This document shows, in pieces, positions 46,994 through 55,748 of a stretch of DNA of 64,000 nt. How positions within the stretch are numbered: position 1 is the stretch's first letter; each line of letters opens with the position of its first letter. A program made the position numbers and the translations under genes. Under the pieces are notes generated by a model that worked only from the letters and a program-made list of their open reading frames with translations, was not told the DNA's origin and did not search any database. The stretch covers positions 32,449 through 96,448 of the forward strand of contig PXRJ01000007.1 in assembly GCA_003021705.1 (NCBI GenBank), read 5' to 3'. Origin of the DNA: Halobacteriales archaeon QS_3_64_16 (GTDB lineage Archaea > Halobacteriota > Halobacteria > Halobacteriales > Halococcaceae).

Positions 46994-47022
46994 ATTGCTC
47001 TATGTGAGTCACATATTGCTCT
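46994..47022. promoter_or_regulatory. Palindrome flanked by direct repeats upstream of Gfo/Idh gene
   Basis: TATGTGAGTCACATA (47001-47015) is a perfect 7+1+7 palindrome. It is bracketed by the direct repeats ATTGCTCT at 46994-47001 and 47015-47022. The core TGTGANTCACA is shared with the palindrome at 36979-36991. It may be a regulator site for the downstream minus-strand oxidoreductase gene, about 155 bp away. Confidence 0.45.
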
Positions 47023-47134
47023 CGGATAAAAGTCTGCTGGCCGGCGAACTTCCTGCGACCGCGGGCTCGCTTCGGGATGCCGACCGGCGGCCTCGCTTCT
47101 CGGCCTATCGCGCTCCGGACGCCGAAACGGGCGG

Positions 47135-48244
47135 TCATATCCCGACGTCGAAGCTCTCTCGATTGCTCGCGAGGGCGGCGGCCGAGCCGAGCAGTTCGGC
47201 GACGGCGGTCAGGTCCTCGGTGTCGATCGCTTCGACGGGCGTGTGCATATACCGGTTCGGAAGCCCGACCGACAGCGCCGGGATCGCGCCACGAGCCGTG
47301 TAGAAGGCGTCGGCGTCCGTCCCGGTGTAACTGCCCGATGCCTGTAGTTGCACGTCGATTCCCTCCTCGGCGGCCGCCTCGCGCACGAGATCGACGAGCG
47401 CCGGATGGTTCGTACTCCCCCTGGCGATCACGGGTCCCTCGCCGAGGGAGATCGTGCCGGCTTTCTTCGATCCGCTATCGGGGTGGTCGGTGGCGTGGGT
47501 GACGTCGATCGCAACGACGGCGTCGGGCGCCAGATCGAAGCCGACCATCCGTGCGCCCTTCAGGCCGACTTCCTCCTGGATCGTACTCACCGCATGTATC
47601 GTCGTATCGACCTCTCGCTCGGCGGCGATCCCGAGCGTTTCGGCGGCCGCCCAGATCCCGATCCGGTTGTCCATCCCCCGGGCGGCCAGACGGGTGCCCG
47701 CGAGGTCTTCGGTCTCGGTCGCGAACGTGATCGGGTCGCCGACCTCGGTTAACTCCTTCGCTTCCTCGCGGTCCGCCGCTCCGATGTCGACGTACTGCTC
47801 CTCGATGTCGGTGAGCGAGTCCTCGGCGCGCTCGCGGAGGTGGATCGCGGTCTGGCCGATCACACCGGCAATCGGATCGACCGATCCATCCGAACTCCCC
47901 GAGCCATCCGGGTTATCCGACCCACTCGAGGCGTGGATTCGGACGCGCTGGCCCTGGGAGACCGAGCGATCGGCACCGCCGATCGAGCCCAGCCGGAGAA
48001 ATCCCTCCTCGTCGATGTCCCGAACGATGAGTCCGATCTCGTCGGCGTGGCCAGCGAAGGCGATCTCCGGGCCCTCCTCGGAGCCCCGATAGGTCGCGAC
48101 GGCGTTGCCGTAGGCGTCGGTCGTCACCTCCTCGGCGAACTGATTTACATGATCGATCCAGACCCGCTGACAACGCGACTCGAACCCGGAGGGGCTCGGT
48201 GTGTCGAGCAAGCTATCGAGAAAGTCCCGCTGACGGTCGTTCAC
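47135..48244 (-). CDS. M42-family aminopeptidase/endoglucanase-type peptidase
   Basis: A 369-residue metallopeptidase of the TET type, forming large shells that trim peptides. Metal and catalytic residues are all visible: His in AFAGHADEIGL, the bridging Asp in ARGMDNRIG, the Glu pair in TIQEEVGLKG, Asp in VVAIDVTHATD, and His in PNRYMHTPVE. An acidic Gly/Ser insert (SSGSDNPDGSGSSDGSVD) falls in the dimerisation/PDZ-like domain. The last residues end in SFDVGI. Confidence 0.92.
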   Translation of the reverse strand: MNDRQRDFLDSLLDTPSPSGFESRCQRVWIDHVNQFAEEVTTDAYGNAVATYRGSEEGPEIAFAGHADEIGLIVRDIDEEGFLRLGSIGGADRSVSQGQRVRIHASSGSDNPDGSGSSDGSVDPIAGVIGQTAIHLRERAEDSLTDIEEQYVDIGAADREEAKELTEVGDPITFATETEDLAGTRLAARGMDNRIGIWAAAETLGIAAEREVDTTIHAVSTIQEEVGLKGARMVGFDLAPDAVVAIDVTHATDHPDSGSKKAGTISLGEGPVIARGSTNHPALVDLVREAAAEEGIDVQLQASGSYTGTDADAFYTARGAIPALSVGLPNRYMHTPVEAIDTEDLTAVAELLGSAAALASNRESFDVGI

Positions 48245-48423
48245 GTCCGGCGTTGCCGACCGAGGGGCATCAACGCCTCGAAATCGAGCGGTGCTGACAC
48301 CCTATGGGGAAGTGTCTTCGCCGCGACGGCTCCGCGCTCGATCGAGGGCGTTACCGGGAACTCGCCGAGAACTGCTGGCCTGAAAGCCAAACGGATAAGT
48401 CACTCCTGGGAGAACGGGTGAGC

Positions 48424-48804
48424 ATGGCAGAGAAGATAACGCTGTTCGAGATCCACGCACACACCGACGGCAGTAGCCTCAACCTCGAACCCTCAGTCGG
48501 CTCCGGGGTCGGCCGATTGGTACGGAATGCCCTCAGTAGCGGCGAGGAGGAAGGCGAGAGCGGGAGCGTCGTCGAGTCCCTCGAGGCCGACGAGGAGGAA
48601 GCTGACGGCGAGGACGACGGCGATCTCGACGAGATCGAGTTCGAGAGCGACGAGGACGAAGCGGACAACGAGGAGGACAACGGTGCCGGGAAGGGCACTG
48701 GTCTGGCCGGTCTACTCGCACTTATCGCGTTCGTGTTCCTCGCCCGGAACTTCCTCGGCGAGGACGACGAGGAAGACCCCTTCGAGGAAGAGTTCGGTCA
48801 GTAG
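48424..48804 (+). CDS. Acidic single-pass membrane protein of unknown function
   Basis: A 126-residue protein. A short N-terminal segment (MAEKITLFEIHAHTDGSSLN) is followed by a very acidic Glu/Asp-rich region. One membrane helix lies near residues 92-108 (GLAGLLALIAFVFLARNFLG), and a short acidic tail ends the protein. It is conserved in style among haloarchaea but no role is known. ATG 48424 is preceded by an in-frame GTG at 48418. It is the second protein in the window with this acidic-tail plus single-helix design (compare 4452-4763). Confidence 0.65.
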   Translation: MAEKITLFEIHAHTDGSSLNLEPSVGSGVGRLVRNALSSGEEEGESGSVVESLEADEEEADGEDDGDLDEIEFESDEDEADNEEDNGAGKGTGLAGLLALIAFVFLARNFLGEDDEEDPFEEEFGQ

Positions 48805-48867
48805 ACCACAGTTCACGGCGTTTTACCGGACACAACCCCTTTGGGTCGCGAGTTCTGATAATCGGTC

Positions 48868-49833
48868 GTGAGTATTTACCACAGCGTTAGGGCTCTCACC
48901 GAGGCGTCGGGCGATGGCCCGATCGACTGGGGGGCCGTCACGGAAGCGGCGAAGGCCTCGACCGAGCCCGGCGCGCTCGACCTCACGACGGGCGAGCAAC
49001 GGGGCTACTCGGACGACGTCCGTGATGCCCGGGCTCGAATACGGGAGGTCGGCGGCGTCGAGTTCGACCTCCCCGACCAGATCGAGGTTCAGGACCGCCA
49101 CCACTGGATCGACGCGAACGTCGCGACCTTCGAGCGGGTCATGCGCCCGATCGAGGACTACGCTCAAGGACTGTTCCCCGGGGTCGCCCGGATGGCCAAC
49201 ACCGGTTCGATGGCACTCGCACTCTCCTTTCTCGGCGGCAACGTTTTGGGGCAGTACGATCCCCTCCTGCTCGCCGATCCGGAAGCGGAGGGCCAGGATC
49301 ACGCGCTCTACTTCGTCCATCCGAACATCGGCCGGGTAGCCGAGGAGTTAGACGTCGACGAGGAGCGATTCCGCCGCTGGATCGCCTTCCACGAGGTAAC
49401 CCACGCCGCGGAGTTCGGCACAGCGCCGTGGCTCTCCGAGCACCTAGAAACCCGTATGCAGCGGGGTATCGAGGCCTTGGCGAAGGGCGACCTCGATCGG
49501 GAGGCTTTCGAGGAGTTGAACGTCGCGATGACCGCCGTCGAGGGCTATGCGGAACTGCTCATGGACGAGGCCTTCGACGAGGAGTACGCCGATCTCCGGG
49601 AGAAGTTAGACGAGCGCCGCCGGGGACGGGGCCCGCTCACGCGGCTCATCGGGCGGCTGCTCGGTCTCGGAATGAAACGCCGCCAGTACGTCCGCGGGAA
49701 GGCCTTTTTCACCGAGGTCGTCGCGGATCGGGGCATCGAGGGTGCGAGTGCGGTGTGGCGCTCGCCCGAGCACCTGCCGACCGACGAGGAACTCGACGAA
49801 CCTCGGCGGTGGCTCGCGCGCGTGGTCGGCTAG
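48868..49833 (+). CDS. Zincin-type metalloprotease (DUF2342-like)
   Basis: A 321-residue protein of the zinc-dependent metalloprotease family often annotated DUF2342 or F420-biosynthesis associated. The active-site helix is IAFHEVTHAAEF (HExxH). A second helix with VAMTAVEGYAELLMDEAFD supplies a downstream Glu. Preceding motifs are HWIDANVATFERVMRP and GGNVLGQYDPLLL. The start is GTG 48868. The link with F420 is only by annotation in other genomes; no F420 genes are nearby. Confidence 0.85.
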   Translation: MSIYHSVRALTEASGDGPIDWGAVTEAAKASTEPGALDLTTGEQRGYSDDVRDARARIREVGGVEFDLPDQIEVQDRHHWIDANVATFERVMRPIEDYAQGLFPGVARMANTGSMALALSFLGGNVLGQYDPLLLADPEAEGQDHALYFVHPNIGRVAEELDVDEERFRRWIAFHEVTHAAEFGTAPWLSEHLETRMQRGIEALAKGDLDREAFEELNVAMTAVEGYAELLMDEAFDEEYADLREKLDERRRGRGPLTRLIGRLLGLGMKRRQYVRGKAFFTEVVADRGIEGASAVWRSPEHLPTDEELDEPRRWLARVVG

Positions 49834-49974
49834 AGAGGGGATCGGACGACGATCGAGCGGACGCCGAGACGAGCGCATGGCTCGTGGCAGGAACACATAC
49901 TCACTCACGCACCGCCGGGAGCGCTACGAGAGGGACGATGCCGCGGCTGATCGATCGAACTATTATTCGATCTA

Positions 49975-49993
49975 TTTCAATCAGAAACGATCA
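49975..49993. promoter_or_regulatory. Candidate GlpR operator upstream of glpR
   Basis: TTTCAATCAGAAACGATCA. The core TTTC-N5-GAAA is an inverted repeat. A 19-bp element identical at 17 positions lies upstream of ptfC (51871-51889). It is 60 bp before the glpR ATG, next to AT-rich promoter DNA, so it would suit self-repression. Confidence 0.55.
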
Positions 49994-50052
49994 CCTTATG
50001 GACCTAAACAGTTAACTTTGGGACCCGACCAAACGGAAACGGACGCCACGGC

Positions 50053-50841
50053 ATGTTACCGGATTCACGACGGCGGGAGATTGTCGAGCAGGTGCGCGAA
50101 CACGACGGCCGTAGCGTGACGGAGTTGGCCGACCGACTCGGGTTCTCGAAGGCGACGATCAGGCGCGACCTGCGCGACCTCGACGCGGAGGGACTGATCG
50201 AACGCTCGCATGGCGGGGCAGTACCGACGAAGACGATCGGCCGCGAGCGATCCTACGATCAGCGCGAGATCAGGAATCTAGAGGCGAAAACCGCGATCGG
50301 CGAACGCGCTGCCGGGGAGATCGACGCGGGCGAGATCGTGTTCTTCGATGCGGGAACGACGACGATGGAAGCCGCGAAGGCGATCTCGGAAGAGCAAAAC
50401 TTTCTTGCCGTGACGAACTCGCCGCTCTGTGCGCTGGGGCTCGCCGAGGACGACCGGGAAGTAAAGCTCACCGGCGGGACGCTCAGACCACGGACGCGGG
50501 CGCTCGTCGGGCCGAGCGCCGAGGAGTTCATGGAGCGGATCCACGTCGATCTCCTCTTCCTCGGGACGAACGCGATCGACGCCGAGCGAGGACTCATGAC
50601 GCCGAACGAGGACGAAGCGCGGGTGAAGCAACTCATGGTCGAACACGCCGAACGGGTAGTCCTACTCGCCGACGCCTCGAAACTCGGCGAGCGGAGTTTC
50701 GTCGGGTTCGCCGATCTCGCCGATATCGACTTCGTTTGCACCGACGCGGATCTCGACGGGGAAGAAGGGACCCACACCCAGTACCGGGAGGCGTTCGCCG
50801 AAAGCGGGGTCGAGGTAGTTAGCGTGGGAGGGAAGACGTGA
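50053..50841 (+). CDS. glpR: DeoR-family transcriptional repressor GlpR
   Basis: A 262-residue DeoR/GlpR regulator. The N-terminal winged helix covers residues 1-55 (REIVEQVREHDGRSVTELAD, FSKATIRRDLRDLDAEG). The C-terminal effector domain is of the ribose-phosphate isomerase-like fold and has FFDAGTTTMEAAKAI, TGGTLRPRTRALVGP and LADASKLGERSFVGF. In Haloferax the homologue in the same gene order represses fructose and glucose metabolic genes. It overlaps pfkB by 4 bp, so repressor and kinase are made together. Confidence 0.93.
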   Translation: MLPDSRRREIVEQVREHDGRSVTELADRLGFSKATIRRDLRDLDAEGLIERSHGGAVPTKTIGRERSYDQREIRNLEAKTAIGERAAGEIDAGEIVFFDAGTTTMEAAKAISEEQNFLAVTNSPLCALGLAEDDREVKLTGGTLRPRTRALVGPSAEEFMERIHVDLLFLGTNAIDAERGLMTPNEDEARVKQLMVEHAERVVLLADASKLGERSFVGFADLADIDFVCTDADLDGEEGTHTQYREAFAESGVEVVSVGGKT

Positions 50842-51743
50842 TCGCGACCGTGACGCTCAACCCGGCGATCGATCACACCGTTCGCCTCGATGAACCCCTC
50901 GAAGGCGGGGCTGTCCAGCGAACGCGCGAAGCACGGTTCGACGCTGGCGGAAAGGGCATCAACGTCTCGAAGTATCTCGGCGGTCTGGGGATCGAGACGC
51001 TCGCGACCGGCGTCTCGGGCGGCTTTCTCGGCGAATTCGTCGCCGAGCGGCTCGAAAGCGAGGGGATCGCTCACGAGTTCGTGTCGATCGACGATCACGT
51101 CCGGCTCAACACCACGATTCTGGCCGATGGCGAGTACAAGATCAACCACGCCGGACCGAATCTCGATGTGGCGACGGTCGGGGAGATAATCGCCGTTCTC
51201 GACACTCACGACCCCGATCGGGTCGTCGTTGCGGGCAGCCTCCCGCCGGGACTCGGCCCCGAGTCGATCGACCGGATCGCCCGTGGGGGAGCTTGGGGGA
51301 CGGTCGTCGATCTCGGTGGCGAACTCCTGTGTGAGTTGAACGCCGAATACGCGCTCTGTGCACCCAATCAGGCGGAGCTGACGGCCACGACGGGGACGGA
51401 CACCGGAACGATCGAGGAGTGTCGGGCGGCCACGCTGGCACTCCGCGAGTCGGGGTTCGAGCGCGTGCTCACCTCTCTGGGTGCCGACGGCGCGTTGCTC
51501 GCGGCTGGCGGGGAGACCTACCACGCGTCGGCACTCGACACCGAGGTAGTCGACACCGTAGGAGCGGGCGACTCGCTGCTCGCGGGCGTGTTGGCGGCCC
51601 GAGAACGAGAAGCGAGCGACGAGCGGGCGCTCGCGGCGGGCATCGCCGTCGCCTCCCGGGCCGTCTCGGTTCCCGGAACGACGATACCGCTTCTCGGCGA
51701 CGTCAAGGACGACGCGGAGAAGGTGTCCGTATCGGTCGTCTGA
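50838..51743 (+). CDS. pfkB: 1-phosphofructokinase (PfkB family)
   Basis: A 301-residue ribokinase-fold kinase that phosphorylates fructose-1-phosphate, the product of the PTS encoded next door, to fructose-1,6-bisphosphate. Visible marks are TLNPAIDHTV at the start, GGKGINVSKYLGGLG, and the C-terminal PfkB signature with the catalytic Asp and anion hole (DTVGAGDSLLAGVLAA). The start is GTG. It overlaps glpR by 4 bp and precedes ptfC with a 206-bp gap holding its own control element. Confidence 0.93.
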   Translation: MIATVTLNPAIDHTVRLDEPLEGGAVQRTREARFDAGGKGINVSKYLGGLGIETLATGVSGGFLGEFVAERLESEGIAHEFVSIDDHVRLNTTILADGEYKINHAGPNLDVATVGEIIAVLDTHDPDRVVVAGSLPPGLGPESIDRIARGGAWGTVVDLGGELLCELNAEYALCAPNQAELTATTGTDTGTIEECRAATLALRESGFERVLTSLGADGALLAAGGETYHASALDTEVVDTVGAGDSLLAGVLAAREREASDERALAAGIAVASRAVSVPGTTIPLLGDVKDDAEKVSVSVV

Positions 51744-51870
51744 ACGCGCTAGCCACCCGCTGCGTTCGATCGTCGCTCGCAATGAATCAGCGATCGCTAC
51801 GATTCCGTCGTCCCGTCGACGAACAGCGGGCGAGGCGAGCACGCACCTTGCCGTGAACGCTCGACGACCG

Positions 51871-51889
51871 TTTCGATAAGAAACGATCA
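51871..51889. promoter_or_regulatory. Candidate GlpR operator upstream of ptfC
   Basis: TTTCGATAAGAAACGATCA, matching the element at 49975-49993 in 17 of 19 positions. With one more base on the left, the core becomes GTTTC-GATAA-GAAAC. It lies 60 bp before the ptfC ATG, the same distance as at glpR. Confidence 0.55.
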
Positions 51890-51902
51890 AAATCGTGCAT
51901 AC

Positions 51903-51918
51903 TCGAAAGGTTTTTCGA
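51903..51918. promoter_or_regulatory. Second palindrome in the ptfC promoter
   Basis: TCGAAA-GGTT-TTTCGA is a perfect 6+4+6 inverted repeat, 31 bp before the ptfC ATG. It overlaps the place where the TATA/BRE elements should lie, so a protein bound there could block initiation. Confidence 0.4.
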
Positions 51919-51949
51919 TAGGCAGGGCGACGATCATGACAGACAATCC

Positions 51950-53107
51950 ATGGCATCGAAAGACGCAACCGAACGGGCGCTTCGGGAGTACCTCACGTCG
52001 GTGAAGGAGGACATGATGACCGGGGTCTCGTTTATGATTCCCTTCGTGACGATCGGGGGGATCTTCCTGGCGCTGGGCTACGCCGCAGCGTCAGTCTTCG
52101 GCGACGTGGAGACGGTCTTCGAGGCGACAGGTACTCTGGGATGGTTCCTCGCCCAGATCGGCGTCGCGGGACTGACGATCATGGTTCCCATCCTAGGGGC
52201 GTACATCGCCTATGCGATCGCCGATCGACCGGGGCTCGCGCCGGGATTCCTCTTGTCGTACATTATCCAGCAGGGCGATGTCCTCGTCGCCGCGGGGAAC
52301 GTGATCGGTCTGTCGGGCGGTGAGGCCGGCGCGGGCTATCTCGGCGCGCTCGCTGCGGGCCTGCTCGCGGGTTACGTCGCGCGCTGGTTCAAACATCGTA
52401 GCGTGCCGGGGGTCATCAAGCCGATGATGCCGGTGTTGATCGTCCCCGTGCTCACGATGGCGGTGCTCTCACCGCTGGTGATCTTCGTGCTCGGAGTGCC
52501 GGTGGCGATCGCGAACGCCGGCCTGACGAGTTTCTTGACGAGCTTGCAGGGTGGTCAGGCGCTTCTAGTCGGGGCGATCCTTGGCGGGATGATGGCCTTC
52601 GACATGGGTGGGCCGATCAACAAGGTCGCGTACGTCTTCGCGGTCGGATTGATTACCGAGGGGATCTACGAGCCGATGGCCGCGGTGATGATCGGGGGGA
52701 TGATCCCGCCGCTCGGCCTCGCGCTGTCGAACTTCGTCTCACCCCAGAAATACACCGCCGAGATGTACGAGAACGGCAAAAGCGCCGTGCCGCTCGGACT
52801 ATCCTTTATCACCGAGGGCGCGATCCCCTACGGCGCGGCCGACCCCCTACGGGTGATCCCGGCGATCATCGCGGGTAGTGCGGCCGGCGGCGCGGCCTCA
52901 ATGGCGCTTGGGGTCTCGATGCCCGCCCCCCACGGTGGGATCTTCGTCGTTCCGCTGTCGAACCAGCCCGTCGGATTCCTCGGAGCAATCGCGCTCGGGA
53001 CGCTCGTGACCGCGGTACTCGCAACGTTACTAAAACCGGACTTCGACGTGACGGTCGCCGATCTCGAACGGTCGGAGACGAGTACCCAAGGGACACCGGG
53101 CGACTGA
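51950..53107 (+). CDS. ptfC: PTS fructose-specific membrane component EIIC
   Basis: The 385-residue permease of the fructose PTS. About eight to ten hydrophobic segments are present, among them FMIPFVTIGGIFLALGYAAA, AGLTIMVPILGAYIAYAIAD and AFDMGGPINKVAYVFAVGLI. The EIIC signature region ITEGAIPYGAADPLRVIPAI includes the conserved Glu. The protein carries no IIA or IIB domain; these are separate genes downstream. It is first in the run ptfC-ptfA-ptsH-ptsI-ptfB. Confidence 0.93.
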   Translation: MASKDATERALREYLTSVKEDMMTGVSFMIPFVTIGGIFLALGYAAASVFGDVETVFEATGTLGWFLAQIGVAGLTIMVPILGAYIAYAIADRPGLAPGFLLSYIIQQGDVLVAAGNVIGLSGGEAGAGYLGALAAGLLAGYVARWFKHRSVPGVIKPMMPVLIVPVLTMAVLSPLVIFVLGVPVAIANAGLTSFLTSLQGGQALLVGAILGGMMAFDMGGPINKVAYVFAVGLITEGIYEPMAAVMIGGMIPPLGLALSNFVSPQKYTAEMYENGKSAVPLGLSFITEGAIPYGAADPLRVIPAIIAGSAAGGAASMALGVSMPAPHGGIFVVPLSNQPVGFLGAIALGTLVTAVLATLLKPDFDVTVADLERSETSTQGTPGD

Positions 53108-53217
53108 GACGGGCACGAAGCGACCGGGGGACGGAACCATGGGGGAACCGAACGACGAACACCGGAGCCGGGATAGCTTTAGGAGCCGTCCCGGTGGATG
53201 AGACAATACCATACAGC

Positions 53218-53679
53218 ATGGACTACGACATCGACCGACTGCTACCGACCGAACAGATCTCGCTCGCCGAGCCACCAGCGAAAAAAGACGACGCGATTTC
53301 GTTCCTGCTCGATCTCGTCGTTGAGAACGACCGCGTAGACGATCGCGAGCGTGCACTAGAAGCACTCAGGGAGCGCGAGCGCGAGACCACCACCGGCGTC
53401 GGGAAGGGGATCGCGATCCCACACGCCCAGACCGGCGCGGTGAGCGAACCCTCCGTAGCCTTCTGTCGCTCGGAGGCGGGGCTGGACTTCGATTCTATGG
53501 ACGAACAGCCCGCTCACCTGATCTTCGAGATCCTCGTCCCCGAGGGCGGCAGCGACGATCACCTCGAAATCCTGAGTTCGCTCTCGCGCTCGCTGATGCA
53601 CGACGATGTACGTGAAGGGTTGTACGACGCCGAGAGTCCAGAGGAGGTTCAAGGAGTGCTCCGGGAGGCGATTTCCTGA
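53218..53679 (+). CDS. ptfA: PTS fructose-specific EIIA
   Basis: A 153-residue IIA of the mannitol/fructose type, passing phosphate from HPr to EIIB. The phospho-acceptor is His69 in GVGKGIAIPHAQTGA. ILVPEGGSDDHLEILSSLSR is the family's second conserved block. ATG 53218 (MDYDIDRLLP) is used; the ORF extends eight codons further without homology. Its stop overlaps the ptsH ATG. Confidence 0.93.
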   Translation: MDYDIDRLLPTEQISLAEPPAKKDDAISFLLDLVVENDRVDDRERALEALRERERETTTGVGKGIAIPHAQTGAVSEPSVAFCRSEAGLDFDSMDEQPAHLIFEILVPEGGSDDHLEILSSLSRSLMHDDVREGLYDAESPEEVQGVLREAIS

Positions 53680-54020
53680 TGACAGAACGCGTGGTCGAAG
53701 TGGTCCCCGAAGCGGGGCTGCACGCCCGTCCGGCATCCAAATTCGTCCAGACGGCGAACGAATACGACTGTGAGGTGCAGGTCGTCGCTCCGGATGGCGA
53801 GGGAAATCAGGAGGGCGAACCAGTAGACGCGAGCAGCATGCTCGGGGTCACGAGCCTCGGCGTCGGCCACGGCGAGCGGGTGAAGGTGATTGCCGACGGC
53901 GAGAACGCCGTGGACGCACTCGACGCTTTAGAAGAGGTACTCTCGACACCGGAAGCAGGCGACGAGGACAGTGAGAACGGCGAGGAAAGCGGTGGTGACG
54001 GGCCCGACGGGGAGGGATAG
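53679..54020 (+). CDS. ptsH: PTS phosphocarrier protein HPr
   Basis: A 113-residue HPr. The active His15 is in PEAGLHARPASKFVQ. The SSMLGVTSLGVGHGERVKV block covers the region of the regulatory serine in bacterial HPr. An acidic tail of about 25 residues (DEDSENGEESGGDGPDGEG) is a halophilic addition. It overlaps ptfA by one base and is followed after 3 bp by ptsI. Confidence 0.93.
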   Translation: MTERVVEVVPEAGLHARPASKFVQTANEYDCEVQVVAPDGEGNQEGEPVDASSMLGVTSLGVGHGERVKVIADGENAVDALDALEEVLSTPEAGDEDSENGEESGGDGPDGEG

Positions 54021-54023
54021 TTC

Positions 54024-55748
54024 GTGGGGGAACGTGAACTGGCGGGCGTCGGCGCGACGCCGCTTATGGGAATCGGCACGGCGAGGTGGTATCGCCCGGA
54101 CGCCGACCTCGAACTCCTCGGCTTGGAGGACGAAAGCGGGTCCGATTCGGAACACGACCCCGGAGCCGAACGCGAGCGCTTCGAGCGTGCCCGTGAGCAA
54201 GCCCGTGAGGACTTAGAGGGCGAACGTGATCGGGCGCGCGAGCGGATCGGTGAGGAGGAATCCGAGATCCTCGGGGCTCACATCCAGTTCCTCGGCGACC
54301 CACAGATCGAGTCGGGCATAAGCGAGGGAATCAAGGAGGGCCATGGGGCCGAACATGCCGTGCAGCGAGCGTTCGAAGATCCCATTTCGCAGTTCGAGGG
54401 GATGGACGGCCGGATGGCCGAACGCGCCGACGACCTCCGTGACGTTCGCGACCGCTTGCTGCGAGTCCTGCTCAACCGGGAGCGAACCGACCTTGGAAGC
54501 CTGCCGGAGGGAACGGTACTACTCGCCGACCGGCTGACACCGAGCGACACCGTACAACTCGACCCGGAGCAGGTGCGAGGTTTCGTGACCGCAACCGGGG
54601 GCCGGACCTCCCATGCGGCGATCTTCGCCCGGTCGCTCGCGATCCCAGCGGTGGTCGGGGTCGGAGACGCGCTCGCCGAGATCGAGGCGGGCGAGGAGAT
54701 CGCAGTCGACGGCGAGGGCGAGCGGATAGTCGTCTCGCCGGAGGCGGCGACAAGAGAGCGAGTGGAGGGACGCGAGGCAGTCGAGATCCGCTCCGAACGC
54801 GCAAAGACCGCCGATGGGGAGGAAATCGAAATCGTGGCGAACGTCGGCCGGCCGACCGAGGTCGGGGGAGCCCTCGATCGGGGCGCGGACGGGATCGGTC
54901 TCTATCGAACGGAGTTCCTCTTTCTCGATCGGGACGCACCACCTGGGGAAGACGAACAGCGCGAGACCTATGCGGACGCGCTCGATGCCTTCCCCGAGGG
55001 GCGGGTCGTGGTCCGAACGCTCGACGTCGGCGGGGACAAGCCGATCCCTTATCTCGACCTCCCCGAGGAGGAAAACCCCTTCTTAGGCGAGCGGGGGATC
55101 AGGCGATCGCTCGACCCCGATTCCCAGTTGTTCGAAACACAACTCCGCGCGCTGTGCCGGGCCGCCGGGAGCGACAAGGGTGAGCTGTGTGTGATGGTGC
55201 CCCTCGTCGCCGCGATCGAGGAGTTCGAGGACGCGAGAAAGCGATTCGAAGCCGTGCTCGCCGACCTCGATAGAAAGGGCGTCGAGCACGCCCGCCCGGC
55301 GTTCGGCGTCATGATCGAGACGCCCGCCGCGGCACTGATGGCCGAGGAGTTGGCCGACCGGGCGGATTTCCTCTCGATCGGGACGAACGACCTGACACAG
55401 TACGTGATGGCCGCCGACCGCGGTAACGGACGGGTAGCGGGCCTGCACGACTCTCAGTATCCCGCCGTGTTGCGCGCGATTCGCCACACCGTTGAGGGAG
55501 CACGGGGCACCGATGCCTGGGTCGGGATGTGTGGCGAGATGGCCGGCGATCCCGCACTCACCGAACTCTTAGTAGGACTGGGACTGGACGAACTGAGCAC
55601 GAGCGCCGTGACGATCCCCGAAGTGAAAGCCGAAGTGGAAGAAATCGATCGCGAGCGGGCGAGAGACCTCGCCGAGCGCGCGCTCGGTGCGAGCACGAGA
55701 GCGGAAGTAAGCGATATAGTAACCCGAAGCGAGGTACAGAACACATGA
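54024..55748 (+). CDS. ptsI: PTS enzyme I (PEP-protein phosphotransferase)
   Basis: A 574-residue EI that takes phosphate from PEP and passes it to HPr. The phosphorylated His197 is in GGRTSHAAIFARSLAIPAVV. The PEP-binding barrel shows DGIGLYRTEFLFL, RTLDVGGDKPIPYLDLPEE, the FGVMIETPAAALM Glu, and the Cys in VGMCGEMAGDP. The start is GTG, 3 bp after ptsH. It overlaps ptfB with ATGA. Confidence 0.94.
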   Translation: MGERELAGVGATPLMGIGTARWYRPDADLELLGLEDESGSDSEHDPGAERERFERAREQAREDLEGERDRARERIGEEESEILGAHIQFLGDPQIESGISEGIKEGHGAEHAVQRAFEDPISQFEGMDGRMAERADDLRDVRDRLLRVLLNRERTDLGSLPEGTVLLADRLTPSDTVQLDPEQVRGFVTATGGRTSHAAIFARSLAIPAVVGVGDALAEIEAGEEIAVDGEGERIVVSPEAATRERVEGREAVEIRSERAKTADGEEIEIVANVGRPTEVGGALDRGADGIGLYRTEFLFLDRDAPPGEDEQRETYADALDAFPEGRVVVRTLDVGGDKPIPYLDLPEEENPFLGERGIRRSLDPDSQLFETQLRALCRAAGSDKGELCVMVPLVAAIEEFEDARKRFEAVLADLDRKGVEHARPAFGVMIETPAAALMAEELADRADFLSIGTNDLTQYVMAADRGNGRVAGLHDSQYPAVLRAIRHTVEGARGTDAWVGMCGEMAGDPALTELLVGLGLDELSTSAVTIPEVKAEVEEIDRERARDLAERALGASTRAEVSDIVTRSEVQNT

